The notes beneath the pieces are model-generated. The model had not been told where the DNA came from. It worked only from the letters and a program-made list of their open reading frames with translations, and ran no database searches. The position numbers and the translations under genes were made by a program. From Xanthomonas boreopolis (GTDB lineage: Bacteria > Pseudomonadota > Gammaproteobacteria > Xanthomonadales > Xanthomonadaceae): a stretch of DNA of 64,000 nucleotides. This document shows, piece after piece, positions 1-8,526 of this stretch. The DNA lies in assembly GCA_014654535.1 (NCBI GenBank), contig BNBA01000018.1, positions 25,816-89,815 of the forward strand. Reading direction: 5' to 3'. The first letter of the stretch is position 1. The number at the start of each line of letters is the position of its first letter.

Positions 1-1384
1 CCAGGATCACGTTGCCGGTGTTGCCCTCGCCGTCGGTCAGCACGTAGCCGGCGCCGAAGTTCTTCGGCTCCATCGACCAGAAGGCCTTCTCGTAGGTCAG
101 GTGGGCGTCGTTGAGCCAGTCGCCGGCGGTCAACTGCCAGCGCAGGTCGATGCGCGTCTCGTCCACCTTGTTGTCGGTCGCGTACGACTCGGTGTTCTGG
201 TCGCCGACATTGCTGAGGTCGGTCTCCTCGCGGCGCTTGGCGGTGAGCTCCAGCAGGTTGTTCTCGCCGATCGACCAGTCGATCTTGCCGAAGTACAGGT
301 CCTCGTGGAACGGCACCGAGCTGTTGCGGACCGAGGACTGCAGGAACGACGGCAGGTCGGACACGCTGTAGCCCTGGCCGGGAACGACGTCCTTGGGCGC
401 GGTGTAGTCCTTGCCCTCGTAGGTCACGAAGAAGTGCGCCACGTCCTTGACGATCGGGCCGCCGAACGCGAAGCCGTACTGCTCGTCCTTGGAGCGGTCC
501 TTGCCGCCCTGCTCCTTCTCGGTCTCCCGGGTCGCCCGCATGTCGGTGTTGGCGTAGTCCCAGAAGAAACTGCCCTTGAATTCGTTGGTGCCCGACTTGG
601 TCACCGCCGACACCGCCGCGCTGCTCAGCTGGTCGTACTCGGCCTTGTAGTTGGAGGTGATGACCTTGTACTCGCCGATCGCCAGCTGCGGGAACGGGTT
701 GCCGCGGCTGGAATCCTGCCCGGTGATGCCGCCGGCCAGCACGTAGTTCTTCTGGCCCACGCCGTCGATGAACACGTTGATGTTGTTCGCGCTCTGCGCG
801 CCGGACTGCAGCCGGGTGGATCCGTCGCTCGGGCTGGTCTCGAAGCGCATGCCCGGCACGGTGTCGGCGAACGCCAGGAAGTTGCGCGAGGTCTGCGGCA
901 GCGCCTCGATCTGGCGCGTGGTGACGTAGGTGGCCACCTCGGAGGTCTTGGTCTCCACCGCCAACGGCGCGGTGACCTGCACCGTATCGAGCGTGGTGGC
1001 CGCTCCGCCGCCGGCATTGGCGGCCACGCCGCCCACGCCCAGGTTCAACGTCGCGGTCTGGCCGACCTGCACGGTGATGGTCTGGCTGTTGCTGCCGCCC
1101 GCGGACTGCACTTCGACGCGGTAGGTGCCCGGCGGCAGGCCCGCCACCGCATAGCCGCCGCCGGCGCCGACCTGGACGGTGCGGCTGAGGCCGGTGGCCA
1201 CGTTGGTGGCGGTCACCCTGGCGTCCATGGCGGCGGCCGAATCGGCCGTGACCTGGCCGCGGATGGTCGCCGCGGTGCTCTGCGCGAAAGCCGGCGCGGC
1301 TGCCAGCGCCAGGCAACTGGCCAATGCGCAGGCAAGCAGCCTGCGTGATGGTCGTCCTGCTTCGGTATTTCGTTGATCTGCCAT
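1..1384 (-). CDS. TonB-dependent receptor with N-terminal carboxypeptidase-like domain (partial, runs off window start)
   Basis: Outer-membrane receptor for TonB-powered uptake, probably of a carbohydrate. Only the first 461 codons are in the window; the C-terminal barrel lies beyond base 1. ATG at 1384 opens a signal peptide (ACALASCLALAAAPAFAQS), then a carboxypeptidase-regulatory-like beta-sandwich at about residues 38-110, then a plug domain with VATYVTTRQIEALPQ and FIDGVGQKNYVLAGG. This is the Oar-like/CUT-type receptor architecture common in Xanthomonadaceae. A GGGAGGG-like Shine-Dalgarno lies just upstream of the ATG. It follows a LacI-type regulator on the same strand after 128 bp, which suggests substrate-controlled expression. 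The substrate cannot be read from the sequence. Confidence 0.88.
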   Translation of the reverse strand, partial: MADQRNTEAGRPSRRLLACALASCLALAAAPAFAQSTAATIRGQVTADSAAAMDARVTATNVATGLSRTVQVGAGGGYAVAGLPPGTYRVEVQSAGGSNSQTITVQVGQTATLNLGVGGVAANAGGGAATTLDTVQVTAPLAVETKTSEVATYVTTRQIEALPQTSRNFLAFADTVPGMRFETSPSDGSTRLQSGAQSANNINVFIDGVGQKNYVLAGGITGQDSSRGNPFPQLAIGEYKVITSNYKAEYDQLSSAAVSAVTKSGTNEFKGSFFWDYANTDMRATRETEKEQGGKDRSKDEQYGFAFGGPIVKDVAHFFVTYEGKDYTAPKDVVPGQGYSVSDLPSFLQSSVRNSSVPFHEDLYFGKIDWSIGENNLLELTAKRREETDLSNVGDQNTESYATDNKVDETRIDLRWQLTAGDWLNDAHLTYEKAFWSMEPKNFGAGYVLTDGEGNTGNVIL

Positions 1385-1449
1385 TTCTGACCCTCCCGGG
1401 GTTCGATTCCTGGTTACGGCGTGGATACGGTTCCCCAACTACCGGCAAA

Positions 1450-1464
1450 GGCGGCAAGGCCGCC
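1450..1464 (-). terminator. weak hairpin after the lacI-type gene
   Basis: A 6-bp perfect stem (GGCGGC/GCCGCC) with a 3-nt loop lies between the LacI gene and the TonB receptor. On the minus strand it is followed only by TTTGCC, so it could attenuate rather than fully stop transcription into the receptor gene. Confidence 0.3.
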
Positions 1465-1512
1465 TGAAAAAAGCGCCTGCGACGCGGAAACCCGGCGCCG
1501 GCGCGGCAAACG

Positions 1513-2523
1513 TCACCTCGATGCGCAGGATTCCCTCACGATCAGCGCGGGAACGAGGGTTTGGCGCTGTCTGTCGACCGCGCCTGGGTGGTCGATCAGG
1601 GCGAGCAGGCGGGTCATCGCCTGCCCCCCCAGTTCCGCGATGCTGACCTGCATCGTGGTCAAGGGCGGATGAACGAAGCGGGCCAGCGGGATGTCGTCGA
1701 AACCGGCCAGGGCGACGTCGGCCGGCACGCGCACGCCGGCATGGGTCAGCGCGTACAGGCACCCCAGCGCCATCATGTCGTTGGCGGCGAACACCGCGTC
1801 GGGCAGCGGACCGCTCGCGAGCAAGGCCTGCCCGGCGCGGTAGCCGGACGCCTCGTCGAAATCGCCCGGCAGCTCGATGCCCGATGCTTCGCCATCGTGC
1901 GCGGCGATCGCGTCGCGGAAGCCGCGCAGGCGCTCGCGCGCGTCGAAGTTGGATTCCGGGCCGGCGATGAAGGCGATGCGCCGGTGGCCGGCCGCGAGCA
2001 GGTGCTCGGTCATCGCCACGGCGCCGGCATGGTCGTCGATGCTCAGCACCGGGTACTGCTCGTCCGGCAGGCGGGTATTGATCAGCACGGTCGGCAGCGC
2101 CGGCGGCAGGTTGGCGGTCAGGAAGCCCGGGTTCTCCGCGTAGGGCGAGAGCACCAGCAAGCCGTCCACGCGCCCGCGCATGGCGCGCAGCGCCTGGCCT
2201 TGCTCGTCCTGGTTGCCGTGGTAGCTGGAGACCAGCAGGTGCTGGCGGCGCGCCCGCGCCACCCCGTCGATGCCGCGGACCAGCTCGGAGAAGAACTCGC
2301 CGTACAGGTCGGGCAGCACCACGCCGATGGTCTGGGTGTGCCGGCTGCTGAGGCTGCGTGCGGCCGCGTGCGGGCTGTAGCGCAGTCGCTCGGCCACCGC
2401 CTGGACGTGCTGGCGCACCGGCTCGGCCACGTTGGTATGCCCGTTCAAGGCCCGCGACACGGTGGCGACCGAGACCTTGGCCTCGCGTGCCACGTCTTTG
2501 ATGGTGATCGTAGCTCTGGTCAA
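1513..2523 (-). CDS. LacI/GalR-family transcriptional regulator
   Basis: Cytoplasmic DNA-binding repressor controlled by a sugar ligand. The 336 residues are the usual family length. The N-terminal helix-turn-helix is TIKDVAREAKVSVATVSRAL (about residues 7-26), followed by a hinge helix near residue 50-60 and a periplasmic-binding-protein-like core (TIGVVLPDLYGEFFSELVRG, then PDAVFAANDMMALG and ALAGFDDIPLARFV). It sits directly upstream of a TonB-dependent receptor on the same strand and has an operator-like sequence 45 bp upstream of its own start. It probably regulates itself and the receptor; the effector sugar is unknown. Confidence 0.93.
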   Translation of the reverse strand: MTRATITIKDVAREAKVSVATVSRALNGHTNVAEPVRQHVQAVAERLRYSPHAAARSLSSRHTQTIGVVLPDLYGEFFSELVRGIDGVARARRQHLLVSSYHGNQDEQGQALRAMRGRVDGLLVLSPYAENPGFLTANLPPALPTVLINTRLPDEQYPVLSIDDHAGAVAMTEHLLAAGHRRIAFIAGPESNFDARERLRGFRDAIAAHDGEASGIELPGDFDEASGYRAGQALLASGPLPDAVFAANDMMALGCLYALTHAGVRVPADVALAGFDDIPLARFVHPPLTTMQVSIAELGGQAMTRLLALIDHPGAVDRQRQTLVPALIVRESCASR

Positions 2524-2566
2524 CGTACCGCCCTCCGCGGCCGAGACTGCATGAAACCGGGCGGAC

Positions 2567-2580
2567 TGTAATCGTTTTCA
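2567..2580. promoter_or_regulatory. LacI-family operator candidate
   Basis: TGTAATCGTTTTCA upstream of the LacI gene has the central CG and AAT/TTT flanks typical of LacI-family operators; 8 of the 12 core bases obey the palindrome. It is 45 bp from the regulator start, so autoregulation is the simplest reading. Confidence 0.45.
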
Positions 2581-2740
2581 AGCCGTTTAGGAAACCCGGG
2601 GCCGCCGGTTTTCCGACGCAGCCCGCGGAAATCTTAAATTTCAGTTACTTAGAAGTTCGTCACCCGGCCTTCACATTCGCTGCATCGCAACAAAAATCCA
2701 GGCATTCCTGGCCCCTCGATGTCCCGGGACATCGCCCTCC

Positions 2741-3004
2741 TCACGCCGGCGGTGCCGCGTCGATCGCCAGGGCATGGATGTCGGTCTGCATCATCTCGCC
2801 GAGGGCGGCATACACCGCCCGGTGCCGCGCCAGCGGCGTCATGCCGGCAAAGGCGGCACTGCGGATGCGCACGTTGAAATGCCCGCGGCCGTCGCGCGCG
2901 CCGGCATGGCCGGCGTGACGGTGGCTGTCGTCCTCCACTTCGAGCTCGACCGGCGCGAACGCCGCCTCCAGCGCGGCGCGGATGCGCGCTTCGCGCGGGC
3001 TCAT
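2741..3004 (-). CDS. BolA family protein
   Basis: 87-residue BolA/IbaG-type protein. Family members partner with monothiol glutaredoxins in Fe-S handling and affect cell shape and stress responses. The fold shows as [20 protein letters not shown], then the conserved H(F)[23 protein letters not shown] and the closing IHALAID. Histidines in [10 protein letters not shown] are at the usual metal/cluster-binding loop. The ATG overlaps the stop of the upstream YciI gene by 4 bases (ATGA), so the two are translationally coupled. I cannot separate BolA from the shorter IbaG type with certainty. Confidence 0.85.
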   Translation of the reverse strand: MSPREARIRAALEAAFAPVELEVEDDSHRHAGHAGARDGRGHFNVRIRSAAFAGMTPLARHRAVYAALGEMMQTDIHALAIDAAPPA

Positions 3005-3300
3005 GGCAGCGCCTTGCGGAACGGGCGCACGTAGACGCGCACGTAGACGCCGGCGGCCACGTACGGGTCCTGGTCCGCCCAGGCGCGCGCCGCCTCCAGC
3101 GAAGGGAACTCGGCGATCACCACGCTGCCGCTGAAACCGGCGTCGCCCGGATCCTCGGCATCGATCGCCGGACAGGGCCCGGCCACCAGCAACCGGCCTT
3201 CCGCCTGCAACTGCTTCAGGCGCTCCAGATGCGCCGGCCGCGCCGTCCTGCGGCCCTCGAGCGCCCGCTCGCCGTCATACCCTTCGATCACGTACCACAT
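3001..3300 (-). CDS. YciI family protein
   Basis: Small (99 aa) dimeric alpha/beta-barrel YciI-like protein of unknown biochemical role. It starts [20 protein letters not shown], continues [20 protein letters not shown] (the conserved helix and GP turn) and ends [20 protein letters not shown], matching the family throughout. The ATG at 3300 is preferred over an upstream in-frame start because the family begins at M-x-Y. Its stop overlaps the bolA start. A second YciI paralogue lies in the arginine-proline operon at 29917. Confidence 0.88.
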   Translation of the reverse strand: MWYVIEGYDGERALEGRRTARPAHLERLKQLQAEGRLLVAGPCPAIDAEDPGDAGFSGSVVIAEFPSLEAARAWADQDPYVAAGVYVRVYVRPFRKALP

Positions 3301-3718
3301 CAGCTTGCCCGTACTCCGCACATGGAACGGCGGACATTCTAAGCCCGGCATCGCCCGGACCTGGCCGGACAAGGCCAGGTCCGGGTCTCCAGGCCCAACG
3401 CCACCTGTTCGAGGTCCAGGGCGCCCCTAGACACCGGCCATCGCCACGCATTACCCTTGGCTTCACTGCACGCGGCTGGATACAGGCGGCCCGTCGGCTC
3501 CCGGCCCCGCCCGCCCCGACGACCGATTCGCCCGACACCGGATCGCCGCGCTAGACGACCTCTTCAGAGCTGTCATGCCGTCGTGCCGATGGGCGCGTCG
3601 TGCTGGTTTGTTGTGTGGAATCACGCCTGTCCGGCGTGACAGGGATTGCAACGAGATACGAAAGGCCGCGCCGGACCGGGTCCGCAGCGGCTGCGCAACG
3701 CAACACCGATCCGAGCTG
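3301..3718. other. 418-bp intergenic region with a strong hairpin
   Basis: Divergent spacer between yciI and scpA; I see no convincing gene. A perfect 13-bp stem with a 6-nt loop lies at 3354-3385 (arms CCCGGACCTGGCC/GGCCAGGTCCGGG) without a T-run, so it is more likely a repeat or RNA structure than a terminator. A second 7-bp hairpin (TCACGCC/GGCGTGA) lies near 3622-3640 ahead of scpA. Confidence 0.5.
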
Positions 3719-4624
3719 ATGACCTCCGAACTCGCGTCCGACGCGACTGCCCCGACATCGCCGAGCCCGCCGCAGCAGCAGGAAATGCCGCTGGCGCTGG
3801 TGCATGGGCAGCCGTTGCTGCAGATCCCGCAGGACCTGTACATCCCGCCGGACGCGCTCGAGGTCATCCTCGATGCCTTCGAAGGCCCGCTCGACCTGCT
3901 GCTGTACCTGATCCGCCGCCAGAACCTCGACATCCTCGACATCCCCGTCGCCGAGATCACCCGGCAGTACGTGGACTACATCAACGTGATGCAGGAGCTG
4001 CGCTTCGAACTGGCGGCCGAGTACCTGGTGATGGCCGCGATCCTGGCCGAGATCAAGTCGCGGATGCTGCTGCCGCGGCCGCCCAGCGCCGAGGGCGAGG
4101 AAGAGGACCCGCGTGCCGAGCTGGTGCGCCGGTTGCAGGAGTACGAACGCTTCAAGCAGGCCGCCGAGGACATCGACGCCCTGCCCCGCCAGGACCGCGA
4201 CACCACCCCGGCGCATGCCCACGTGCCGGACCGTGCCGCGATCAAGCTGCCGCCGCCGGTCGAGCTCAAGGAGATGCTGCTGGCGCTGTACGACGTGCTC
4301 AAGCGCGCCGAGCTGTTCTCGGGCCATGCCATCAAGCGCGAGGCGCTGAGCGTGCGCCAGCGCATGGGCGACGTGCTGAGCCGGCTGGGCGACGGCAAGT
4401 TTTACCGGTTCGAGACGCTGTTCACCGCCGAGGAAGGCAAGCTCGGCGTGCTGGTCACTTTCCTGGCGCTGCTGGAGCTGGCCAAGGAGCAGTTGCTGGA
4501 CATCGTCCAGGAAGCGCCGCTGGCCCCGATCTACGTCAAGTCGCTGGCGTTGAACAACACCAACGAGCCCTTGCAGTTCTCGAGCGAGTTCGACGACAGC
4601 GACGAACCCGCCGTGTCGACCTGA
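3719..4624 (+). CDS. scpA: segregation and condensation protein A
   Basis: Kleisin subunit of the SMC-ScpAB condensin that compacts and segregates the chromosome. The kleisin N-terminus is clear (VILDAFEGPLDLLLYLIRRQ, then LDILDIPVAEITRQYVDYI and EYLVMAAILAEIKSRMLLP). The C-terminal winged helix is VLVTFLALLELAKEQLLDIV. The reading frame is open upstream to 3575, but ATG 3719 gives a 301-residue protein close to the family length; ATG 3785, directly after AGGA, is an alternative. scpB follows after 6 bp, so they form an operon with rluB. Confidence 0.93.
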   Translation: MTSELASDATAPTSPSPPQQQEMPLALVHGQPLLQIPQDLYIPPDALEVILDAFEGPLDLLLYLIRRQNLDILDIPVAEITRQYVDYINVMQELRFELAAEYLVMAAILAEIKSRMLLPRPPSAEGEEEDPRAELVRRLQEYERFKQAAEDIDALPRQDRDTTPAHAHVPDRAAIKLPPPVELKEMLLALYDVLKRAELFSGHAIKREALSVRQRMGDVLSRLGDGKFYRFETLFTAEEGKLGVLVTFLALLELAKEQLLDIVQEAPLAPIYVKSLALNNTNEPLQFSSEFDDSDEPAVST

Positions 4625-4630
4625 GCAACC

Positions 4631-5491
4631 ATGGACCAACAGCTGATCACCCGTATCGTCGAGGCCGCGCTGCTGGCCAGCCACCAGCCGCTGACCCTGG
4701 CCCAGTTGAACGAGCTGTTCCCCGAGGACGAGCCCGCGCCCCCCGGCAGCGTGGCGCGCGCGCTGGAGCTGCTGCGCGAAGGCTGCGCCGAGCGCGGCGT
4801 GGAACTGGTCGAGGTCGCCTCCGGCTTCCGCTTCCAGGTCAAGTCCGACGTGCACGCCTGGGTCTCGCGGCTGTGGACCGAGCGCAAGACCCGCTACACC
4901 CGCGCTACGCTGGAAACGCTGGCGCTGATCGCCTACCGCCAGCCGATCACCCGCGGCGAGATCGAGCAGGTGCGCGGCGTGACGGTGAGCAGCAACATCA
5001 TCCAGGCGCTGGAGGAACGCGAGTGGATCCGCGTGGTCGGCCACCGCGACGTGCCCGGCAAGCCGGCGCTGTTCGGCACCACCAAGGCGTTCCTGGACTA
5101 CTTCGGGCTCAAGAGCCTGGACCAGCTGCCGCCATTGTCGGAACTGAAGGACATCGGCGAGCTGGACCCGGAACTGCCGCTCGACGCCGAAGGCCAGCCG
5201 GCCGCGCCGCTCGCCGCGAGCGCCTCGCCGCCCGGGGATGCGAGCGCCAACGACGACGTCGGCGGCGACGACGCCCCGGGCCCGCAGGACGCATCGCAAC
5301 AAGACGCATCGCAAGACCAAGAACACGACGCCCGCCAGGGCGAACCCGAAGCCGCGCCGGGCGAGCGCGCGGCAGACGTGAACGAAGACGAAGACAACGC
5401 CGTCGCGACGACGACCGTGGCTGTTGACGAAGCCGATCCAGAACCAGAGGCCGACGAGGAAAACGCCGGCCGGAGCCAGAACAATGAGTGA
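4631..5491 (+). CDS. scpB: segregation and condensation protein B (long acidic tail)
   Basis: Partner of ScpA in the SMC complex, made of two winged-helix domains. Recognisable pieces are LITRIVEAALLASHQPLTLAQL, RFQVKSDVHAWVSRLW, RATLETLALIAYRQPITRGE and VSSNIIQALEEREWIRVVGH (about residues 1-180). The last hundred or so residues are a low-complexity Asp/Glu/Ala tail, probably disordered, which makes the protein longer than ScpB of most bacteria. Its end overlaps the rluB start by 8 bases. Confidence 0.93.
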   Translation: MDQQLITRIVEAALLASHQPLTLAQLNELFPEDEPAPPGSVARALELLREGCAERGVELVEVASGFRFQVKSDVHAWVSRLWTERKTRYTRATLETLALIAYRQPITRGEIEQVRGVTVSSNIIQALEEREWIRVVGHRDVPGKPALFGTTKAFLDYFGLKSLDQLPPLSELKDIGELDPELPLDAEGQPAAPLAASASPPGDASANDDVGGDDAPGPQDASQQDASQDQEHDARQGEPEAAPGERAADVNEDEDNAVATTTVAVDEADPEPEADEENAGRSQNNE

Positions 5492-6989
5492 CACCACCCG
5501 CAAGCTGTCGTTGAACAAACTCTCGCTCAAGCGCGACAGCGCCCCCGAACATTCCAAGCTCGAAGAGCGCCTGCACAAGGTGCTCGCCCAGGCCGGGCTG
5601 GGCTCGCGCCGCGCGCTCGAGCAGCGCATCGCCGACGGCCTGGTCAAGGTCAACGGCGAGGTCGCGCAGACCGGCATGTCGGTCAAGAGCGGCGACAGGA
5701 TCGAACTGGACGGCCGCAGCTTCGTCGCCAGCGCCCTGACCGAGCCGGCGCGCGTGCTGATCTACAACAAGCCCGAAGGCGAAGTGACCACGCGCGAGGA
5801 CCCGGAAGGCCGCCCGACCATCTTCGAGGCGCTGCCGGCGCTCAAGGGCGCGCGCTGGATCGCGATCGGCCGCCTCGACATCAACACCACCGGCCTGCTG
5901 CTGCTCACCACCGACGGCGAGCTTGCCAACGCGATGATGCATCCCTCCTTCGAGGTCGAGCGCGAGTACGTGGTGCGCGTGCGTGCGCCGGAAGGCCAGG
6001 ACAAGGTGCCGGACAACATCGTCGACCGCCTCGCGCGCGGCGTGGCGCTGGAAGACGGCCCGGCCAAGTTCGACGAGATCGAGCGCATCGGCGGCACCGA
6101 CTCGCACGACTGGTTCCGCGTGGTGGTCAAGGAAGGCCGCAACCGCGAGGTGCGCCGGTTGTGGGAGTCGCAGGGTTGCCAGGTCAGCCGGCTCAAGCGC
6201 ACCCGCTACGGCAAGATCGCGCTGCCGCGCGAGCTGCTGCGCGGCCACTCCGTGGAACTGCCGAGCGCGCAGGTCGAGGCGCTGCGCGCCGAACTGAAGC
6301 TGGAGGAAGGCGCGCCGTCGGCGCTGACCCTGCAGCCGGTGATCGGCCAGCGCCGCGCCGCCAAGGCCACCGTGCACGTCGCCGGCGGCCGCAGCGCCGG
6401 CGCCTACGTCAACGGCCACAACACCGCCGACGAAGGCCGCGAACTGCGCCGCTTCGACAACGTGCGCGAGGATCGCGGCCGTGGTCGCGGCAAGGGCGGC
6501 TTCAAGGGCGGCCTGACCGTCACCGGCGAGGCCGCGGCCAAGCAGTCGCAGAAGCCGTTCAAGCAGCGCAAGCCCAAGGGCGACCGCAGCCTGCCCGAGG
6601 GCAATCCGGCCGCGTTCCGCAGCTGGTACGTGCCGGAAGGCGTCAGCACCGGCCCGAGCGGGCATCGCAATGCCGGCCCGGGCGGCCAGGGCCGTCCCTA
6701 CGGCAAGCCGAAAGGCCCCGGCGCCGGGCGCCCGGGCCAGGCCCGCGGCGGCGCAGGCGCAGGCACCGGCCAGGGCCAGCGCAAGCACCCGTACGGGCAT
6801 CCGGGCAACGCGCCGAGCTTCCCGTCCGACCACGCCACGCCGGGCCTGAGCCCGTACGGCGCCGCCCGTCCGGGCGGCGGGCGTCCCGGTGGCGGCAATC
6901 GCGGCCCGGGTGGCCCGCGCGGCAACCGCCCGGGCGGCCGCGGTCCCGGCGGCAACACCGGTCCGCGCCGCGGTCCACGCGGCGGTTGA
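5484..6989 (+). CDS. rluB: 23S rRNA pseudouridine synthase RluB
   Basis: Makes the pseudouridine at position 2605 of 23S rRNA. An S4 RNA-binding domain comes first (LHKVLAQAGLGSRRALEQRI...LVKVNGEV), then the RsuA/RluB catalytic domain with IAIGRLDINTTGLLLLTTDG (catalytic Asp in GRLD) and the KEGRNREVRRL motif. The last 150 or so residues are a Gly/Pro/Arg-rich low-complexity tail, seen in several xanthomonad and pseudomonad RluB proteins and likely RNA-binding. ATG 5484, inside the scpB end, is preferred to the upstream in-frame start because it fits operon coupling. A bidirectional terminator follows. Confidence 0.93.
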   Translation: MSDTTRKLSLNKLSLKRDSAPEHSKLEERLHKVLAQAGLGSRRALEQRIADGLVKVNGEVAQTGMSVKSGDRIELDGRSFVASALTEPARVLIYNKPEGEVTTREDPEGRPTIFEALPALKGARWIAIGRLDINTTGLLLLTTDGELANAMMHPSFEVEREYVVRVRAPEGQDKVPDNIVDRLARGVALEDGPAKFDEIERIGGTDSHDWFRVVVKEGRNREVRRLWESQGCQVSRLKRTRYGKIALPRELLRGHSVELPSAQVEALRAELKLEEGAPSALTLQPVIGQRRAAKATVHVAGGRSAGAYVNGHNTADEGRELRRFDNVREDRGRGRGKGGFKGGLTVTGEAAAKQSQKPFKQRKPKGDRSLPEGNPAAFRSWYVPEGVSTGPSGHRNAGPGGQGRPYGKPKGPGAGRPGQARGGAGAGTGQGQRKHPYGHPGNAPSFPSDHATPGLSPYGAARPGGGRPGGGNRGPGGPRGNRPGGRGPGGNTGPRRGPRGG

Positions 6990-7014
6990 GCCGGAGGCCG
7001 GATCCAGGCCACGA

Positions 7015-7040
7015 AAAAACGCCCCTCCGGGGGCGTTTTT
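7015..7040. terminator. bidirectional intrinsic terminator
   Basis: AAAAACGCCCC / TCCG / GGGGCGTTTTT: an 11-bp stem with A- and T-runs on both sides. It lies between the convergent rluB (+) and the gene at 7081 (-) and can serve both. Confidence 0.9.
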
Positions 7041-7080
7041 CCTTTGGGGAGCGACGCGGGCGGAAGCCGCCCGGCCCGGC

Positions 7081-7515
7081 TCAGCGGCGCGAGATCACGA
7101 ACTTGCCGAAGCCGACGCCCAGGTCCCAGCCTTCGCCGGTACCGGCCAGGGCCAGCGAGATGTCGCCCTTGGTCACCACCTGCGCATTGCTCGACTTGAC
7201 CGCGCCGGCGTGCACTTCGGCGCCGCCGTAGGTGCCGATCAGGTCGTTGAGGCTGTAGGCGCCGGTGAACTTGCCCTTGCCGTTGACGATCTTGGACTTG
7301 CCGACGGTCAGCCCGCCGCCCTTGGCGACGATCTTCACCGGGATGCTGGCGCCGTTGTCGCAGGTGATGGTGCCGGTGCCGTTGGCGGTCTTGTAGAAGA
7401 TCGACCAGCCGGACAGGTTGAAGCGCAGCTCGCAGTCGATGTTGCCCGCGGCGCGCGCCTGCGGGGCCAACGAGGCCGCGGCCAGCAGCGCGATCAGGCT
7501 CAGGGTCTTGGTCAC
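7081..7515 (-). CDS. secreted hypothetical protein
   Basis: A 144-residue protein I do not recognise by name. It begins with a clear signal peptide (MTKTLSLIALLAAASLAPQARAAG) and so is probably periplasmic. The mature part is Gly/Thr/Lys-rich with beta-like alternation (GSGTITCDNGASIPVKIVAKGGG-like stretches, GKGKFTGAY) and two cysteines that could form a disulfide (CELRF and TCDNG). It resembles small export-targeted beta proteins common in xanthomonads. It has its own spacing from both neighbours. Confidence 0.7.
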   Translation of the reverse strand: MTKTLSLIALLAAASLAPQARAAGNIDCELRFNLSGWSIFYKTANGTGTITCDNGASIPVKIVAKGGGLTVGKSKIVNGKGKFTGAYSLNDLIGTYGGAEVHAGAVKSSNAQVVTKGDISLALAGTGEGWDLGVGFGKFVISRR

Positions 7516-7604
7516 GGGAAACGTCCTGGTGTGAACACGGCGGCGAGGTTAGCAGTGCCGCCCTCCGGGCCGCGACAACGCGGGGCCGGACGGCGTGGTT
7601 CCGT

Positions 7605-8420
7605 TCAGCGATCGGCGTTGGCGGAGCCCAGCTCGAACGCGTCCGCGTCCAGCATGGCCGGGAAGCGCTCGCGGTGCTGGGCCAGCGCCGCGGCGGAGAT
7701 CGTGGTGGTCGCCACCTGCTCGCGTTCGCGGATTTCCAGCTGCGGCTGGCCGAGGAAGTCGATCACCGCGCTGTCGCCGGCGTAGTGCAACTGGTTGCCG
7801 TCGATGCCGACCCGGTTGACCGCGGCGACGTAGCACAGGTTCTCGATCGCCCGCGCGCGCAGCAAGGTCTTCCAGGCATAGGCCCGCGCCGAAGGCCAGT
7901 TGGCGACGAAGACCTGCAGGTCGAAGTCGAGCTGCCCCGGCCGCTCCACATCGAAGCGGTTGCGGCAGAACACCGGGAAGCGCAGGTCGTAGCAGACCTG
8001 CGGATTGATCCGCCAGCCCTTCCATTCCACGGTCAGCCGGTCGCGACCGGCGGCATAGCGCTGGTGCTCGTTGGCGTAGCGGAACAGGTGGCGCTTGTCG
8101 TAGTGGGCCAGCGTCCCGTCCGGCGTGGCGAACAGCAGCCGGTTGAACACGCCCGCGGGCGTGCGCAGCTGCACGCTGCCGGTGACCGCCGCGTCCAGGC
8201 GCGCGGCCTGCTCCAGGATCCAGGCCACGGTCGGCCCGTCCATGCCCTCGGCCCGCTCGATGGCATCGTTGGAAAAACCGCTGGTGAAGGTTTCCGGCAG
8301 GATCACCAGGTCGGTCGTGCCCGCCAGCGGCGCCAGCAGCGCGGCGTAGTGCTCGCGGTTGCCGGCCGGATCGTGCCAGCGGGTGTCGCCCTGGACGAGG
8401 GAAATGCGCAAGTCGTTCAT
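7605..8420 (-). CDS. nitrilase-family amidohydrolase (omega-amidase, YafV-like)
   Basis: Carbon-nitrogen hydrolase that by family removes ammonia from 2-oxoglutaramate or 2-oxosuccinamate. The Glu-Lys-Cys triad is visible: E43 in LPETFTSGF, K109 in DKRHLF, C143 in QVCYDLRFPVF. Length (271 aa) fits YafV/omega-amidase. The next gene upstream on the same strand is a KMTB-type methionine aminotransferase. That pairing is known: the glutamine-linked transaminase makes 2-oxoglutaramate and the omega-amidase clears it in methionine salvage. Confidence 0.88.
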   Translation of the reverse strand: MNDLRISLVQGDTRWHDPAGNREHYAALLAPLAGTTDLVILPETFTSGFSNDAIERAEGMDGPTVAWILEQAARLDAAVTGSVQLRTPAGVFNRLLFATPDGTLAHYDKRHLFRYANEHQRYAAGRDRLTVEWKGWRINPQVCYDLRFPVFCRNRFDVERPGQLDFDLQVFVANWPSARAYAWKTLLRARAIENLCYVAAVNRVGIDGNQLHYAGDSAVIDFLGQPQLEIREREQVATTTISAAALAQHRERFPAMLDADAFELGSANADR

Positions 8421-8427
8421 GGGAGCC

Positions 8428-8526
8428 GTGATTCGTGATTCGTGATTCGTGATTCGGAAAAGCGGAAGCGCGATGGCTGATGGTGATTCTGCTCTTTCGA
8501 ATCACCAATCACGAATCACCCATCAC
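8428..8526. repeat. heptamer-arm inverted repeat element (GTGATTC type)
   Basis: Four tandem GTGATTC units (8428-8455) face four GAATCAC/CAATCAC-type units (8499-8526) across 43 bp. The same element occurs at 31620-31712 (degenerate second arm) and 37048-37178. It fills the spacer between the amidase and aminotransferase genes. Confidence 0.75.

Noticed and set aside
3354..3385. 13-bp hairpin as a terminator
   Set aside because: No T-run on either strand and it lies upstream of both divergent genes.
3551..6833. Long minus-strand frames opposite scpA, scpB and rluB
   Set aside because: No family similarity; the plus-strand genes are unambiguous and end in a terminator.
8428..8526. Possible CRISPR-like array of short repeats
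   Set aside because: Units are 7 bp, contiguous, in inverted groups and without spacers.
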